Source: an uncultured Dyadobacter sp. (GTDB taxonomy: Bacteria > Bacteroidota > Bacteroidia > Cytophagales > Spirosomataceae). Taken from it: 7,137 nucleotides of DNA. The position numbers and the translations under genes were made by a program. Position 1 is the stretch's first letter. The number at the start of each line of letters is the position of its first letter. The notes below the pieces were generated by a model. That model searched no databases, was not told where the DNA came from, and saw nothing but the letters and a program-made list of their open reading frames with translations. Shown here piece by piece: positions 4,799 through 7,137 of the stretch. The DNA is taken from the NCBI GenBank assembly GCA_946481035.1, contig CAMLNK010000194.1, forward strand, positions 1 to 7,137, read 5' to 3'.

Positions 4799-7137
4799 AT
4801 GCAGCTCCATTGTACTTCGCCCCAAACGGGTGCTAAAATCTCCTTCACTCCATTCCGAAAATGTATTGCCACGGTACTTTGTGCTATGGCATTGCTCACC
4901 TCCGACGGGTCGCGCGCGCAGTCGCCTGTGCTTGCGAAGGCCGTTAATTTGAAATTGCATGACATACGCCTTTCCGAAGCGCTTTCGCAGATCGGCGACC
5001 AAACGGGCACTTCCATTTCATACAGCAGCACACAGCTCGACGTGGCAAAAAAGGTGAATGCCAATCTGACCAATGTTCCCATGAAAGACGCATTGCACCG
5101 TGTGGTAGGCTCGGCATTAAAAGAGCTGCATGTGCAGGAAAACGTGATTACGATCGAAGCTAACGAAGGCCGCGGCGCATTGCGGGGCACATTGAAAACG
5201 TCGGACGGTAAGCCTGCGGAATTTGTGAATATTACCGTAAAAGGAACCGGAAAAGGTGCCCAAAGCGATGCAAACGGGCAGTTTCTCATTCGGAATATCC
5301 CTGCGGGTGAGCACAAGGTGGTGATTCAACTCCTTGGCTATGAGCCGATCGAGCGTGCGGTAACCATTGAAGCGGACCGGACCGTCACATTTGAACCGAT
5401 ATTTCTGAACGAGGACAGCAAAGCATTGCAGGAAGTGGTGATCAGCGGGGATATCAATAAGTTTTCCAAAAAAGAGAGCGAAAATGTAGCCAAGCTGCCG
5501 ATAAGCAACATGGAAAACCCGCAGGTTTACAGCGCATTATCCAAAACGCTATTTACGGAACAGCTCATTACCGACTTCTCCAACATCGTCAAAAACGCGC
5601 CGGGAGTTTACAAAATCCAGGCCAACCGCGGTATCAACTCGGATGGTGCGACGTTCTACGCATTGCGCGGTTTCCGTACCGAATTGTCGGTGGTCGACGG
5701 CTTACCGGTGCAAACCAACGGCGAGTTCGACCCGATTAATGTGGAAAAAGTGGAGGTGATCAAAGGGCCTTCGGCGACATTGTTCGGCAGCTCGGTAACT
5801 TCTTTTGGCGGGCTAATGAATATTGTGACTAAAAAACCGGTGGAAATAGCAGGCGGCGAGATTGGTTATACGACCGGAAGTTTTGGCTTGAACCGGCTCA
5901 CGGCCGACATTTACTCCCCTATTAATGCTTCCAAGAACCTTTTGTTGAGGGTTAATGCGGCTTATCAGTACCAAGGGAGCTTTCAGGATGCGGGTTTCCG
6001 GAGAAGTCTGGTGATCGCGCCATCGCTCGAATACCGTGTGAATGAACGAATGACCGTGCTTTTGAATGCAGGCATTTACCAGGGCGAAATGACGAGCCCT
6101 TCGGCCGTGTTCCTGAACAGAACGCGCCAGTTTGTGGCCCACACCCCGCAAGAGCTCGGTTTTGATTGGAACAAATCCTACACGAGCAACGACCTGACGA
6201 TGAAAACGCCGACCATTAATGTGTATGGCCAGTTGAAATACAGGCTTTCCAACAGCTGGACGTCACAAACCGCGTTTTCAAGCAATACCCGCAAGTCCGA
6301 CGGTTTTTACCAATACCAGTTCATCCGAGGTGCTGTGGCAGATACTTTGCTCGAACGCAATATTTCTCTGCAAAACACGACCAATAATGCGATCGACATT
6401 CAGCAGAATTTTATGGGTGATTTCAAAATCGGCACATTACGGAACCGTATGGTGGTTGGTCTCGATTACCTCAACCGCACTGCACATAACAACAACTCGC
6501 CCTACATTGTGTTCGATAATGTAAGCGGCATTCATAACGACCCGAATTACCTGAAAATCAACCGCACGTCCGTGGAAGCACGCTTGGCCGCAAACGCGGA
6601 TGCGCCCCTGCGTAACTACAACTCGGGTAATGTGTACAGCGCCTATTTCTCCGATGTTCTCAACGTAACCGACCGTCTGTTAGCCATGATCAGCCTCCGG
6701 ATCGACCGCTTTGAAAATAAAGGCACATTAAACCACGCCACCCGCACCTATGTGGCCAATACGCAGTTCAGGCAAACGGCCGTTTCGCCGAAGTTTGGCG
6801 TTGTTTACCAGGTAATTAAAGACCGGCTTTCGGTATTTGGGAATTACATGAACGGCTTCTTCAATGTAGCCCCGGTAGCACAGCCGCTGCCTGATATTTC
6901 GGGCGTTTTCAAACCACAACAGGCTAACCAGCTCGAAGGGGGTATCAAACTGGAAAGCTACCAGGGCAAGCTGAATATGACCGTGACCTACTACGATATT
7001 AAGGTCGACAAGATCACCCGCACCGAGGTACTCGTGCGCGACGGCAAGAATTACAATGTTACCGTGCAGAATGGCACGCAATACAGCCGCGGAATTGAGG
7101 TGGAAATCATCGCCAACCCTGTTACGGGCTTGAATCT
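4799..7137 (+). CDS. TonB-dependent siderophore-type outer-membrane receptor with STN signalling domain, C-terminus outside window
   Basis: This frame stays open for 779 codons to the right edge; the last barrel strands and the stop are missing. It encodes an outer-membrane transporter probably energised by TonB/ExbBD. A signal peptide covers about residues 1-41 (hydrophobic ATVLCAMALL, then SRAQS). An STN domain lies at about 48-120 (VNLKLHDIRLSEALSQIGDQ...VITIE). A carboxypeptidase-regulatory-like beta-sandwich lies at about 125-205 (LRGTLKTSDGKPAEFVNITVKGT, DANGQFLIRNIPAGEHKVVI). ALQEVVISG (209-217) is in the TonB-box region. The plug covers about 240-347 (ALRGFRTELSVVDGLPV, VEKVEVIKGPSATLFG, GGLMNIVTKKP), followed by beta-barrel sequence. 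The plug resembles siderophore receptors, so an iron chelate is the likeliest ligand, but sequence alone cannot name it. STN plus the adjacent sigma and FecR genes indicate surface signalling. No SusD-type gene is seen in the window. The ATG at 4799 follows an A/T-rich leader and directly precedes the signal peptide. Confidence 0.95.
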   Translation, partial: MQLHCTSPQTGAKISFTPFRKCIATVLCAMALLTSDGSRAQSPVLAKAVNLKLHDIRLSEALSQIGDQTGTSISYSSTQLDVAKKVNANLTNVPMKDALHRVVGSALKELHVQENVITIEANEGRGALRGTLKTSDGKPAEFVNITVKGTGKGAQSDANGQFLIRNIPAGEHKVVIQLLGYEPIERAVTIEADRTVTFEPIFLNEDSKALQEVVISGDINKFSKKESENVAKLPISNMENPQVYSALSKTLFTEQLITDFSNIVKNAPGVYKIQANRGINSDGATFYALRGFRTELSVVDGLPVQTNGEFDPINVEKVEVIKGPSATLFGSSVTSFGGLMNIVTKKPVEIAGGEIGYTTGSFGLNRLTADIYSPINASKNLLLRVNAAYQYQGSFQDAGFRRSLVIAPSLEYRVNERMTVLLNAGIYQGEMTSPSAVFLNRTRQFVAHTPQELGFDWNKSYTSNDLTMKTPTINVYGQLKYRLSNSWTSQTAFSSNTRKSDGFYQYQFIRGAVADTLLERNISLQNTTNNAIDIQQNFMGDFKIGTLRNRMVVGLDYLNRTAHNNNSPYIVFDNVSGIHNDPNYLKINRTSVEARLAANADAPLRNYNSGNVYSAYFSDVLNVTDRLLAMISLRIDRFENKGTLNHATRTYVANTQFRQTAVSPKFGVVYQVIKDRLSVFGNYMNGFFNVAPVAQPLPDISGVFKPQQANQLEGGIKLESYQGKLNMTVTYYDIKVDKITRTEVLVRDGKNYNVTVQNGTQYSRGIEVEIIANPVTGLN

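Noticed and set aside
4780..5316. Minus-strand open frame of 178 codons under the receptor N-terminus
   Set aside because: It is antisense to a clear signal peptide, STN domain and carboxypeptidase-regulatory-like domain. Its Cys/Phe/Ser-rich sequence shows no domain.
5813..7081. Minus-strand open frames (5813-6151, 6728-7081) and the small plus frame at 6330
   Set aside because: All lie within the continuous receptor frame, have no family features and no start context of their own.

Overview
The window looks like chromosomal DNA from a Bacteroidota species, most likely Cytophagales (Dyadobacter/Spirosoma-like). I infer this from the FecI-type sigma / FecR / TonB-dependent receptor cassette, the STN plus carboxypeptidase-regulatory-like front end on the receptor, a TTTG-N21-TAnnTTTG promoter of the Bacteroidota type, the lack of Shine-Dalgarno sequences and the moderate GC content. 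No tRNA, rRNA, CRISPR array or recognisable transposase gene is visible.

Left part, minus strand (1-2886): three genes read leftward. An uncharacterised Tyr/Trp-rich acidic protein (2317-2886) is followed by a Glu/Ala/Lys-rich, LEA-like 11-mer repeat protein (1550-2221) that ends in a strong intrinsic terminator (about 1499-1529). Next comes a compact GT35 alpha-glucan phosphorylase-family protein (1464 to beyond the left edge). In that protein the lysine that normally carries pyridoxal phosphate is threonine (codon at 100-102), while the phosphate-contacting Arg/Lys pair is kept. The pairing of a glycogen-metabolism enzyme with a hydrophilin-like protein suggests a storage or stress theme, but nothing in the sequence proves a shared function.

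Centre (2887-3091): a divergent intergenic region. It holds an unusual 98-bp element built from 14 degenerate heptamers: eight RRAGTTT-like units, then six units in the opposite orientation. Together they form a long imperfect hairpin. Just right of it is the best promoter in the window.

Right part, plus strand (about 3092-7137): a sigma factor with no possible ATG start (TTG proposed), a FecR-type membrane anti-sigma factor, and a siderophore-type TonB-dependent outer-membrane receptor cut by the right edge. I see no convincing internal promoter, so these are probably one operon. In the known scheme, ligand binding by the receptor is sensed through its periplasmic STN domain, passed to the periplasmic part of FecR, and releases the sigma factor to transcribe the receptor operon. 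Two stem-loops lie in the gaps before fecR and before the receptor and may tune expression between the genes.
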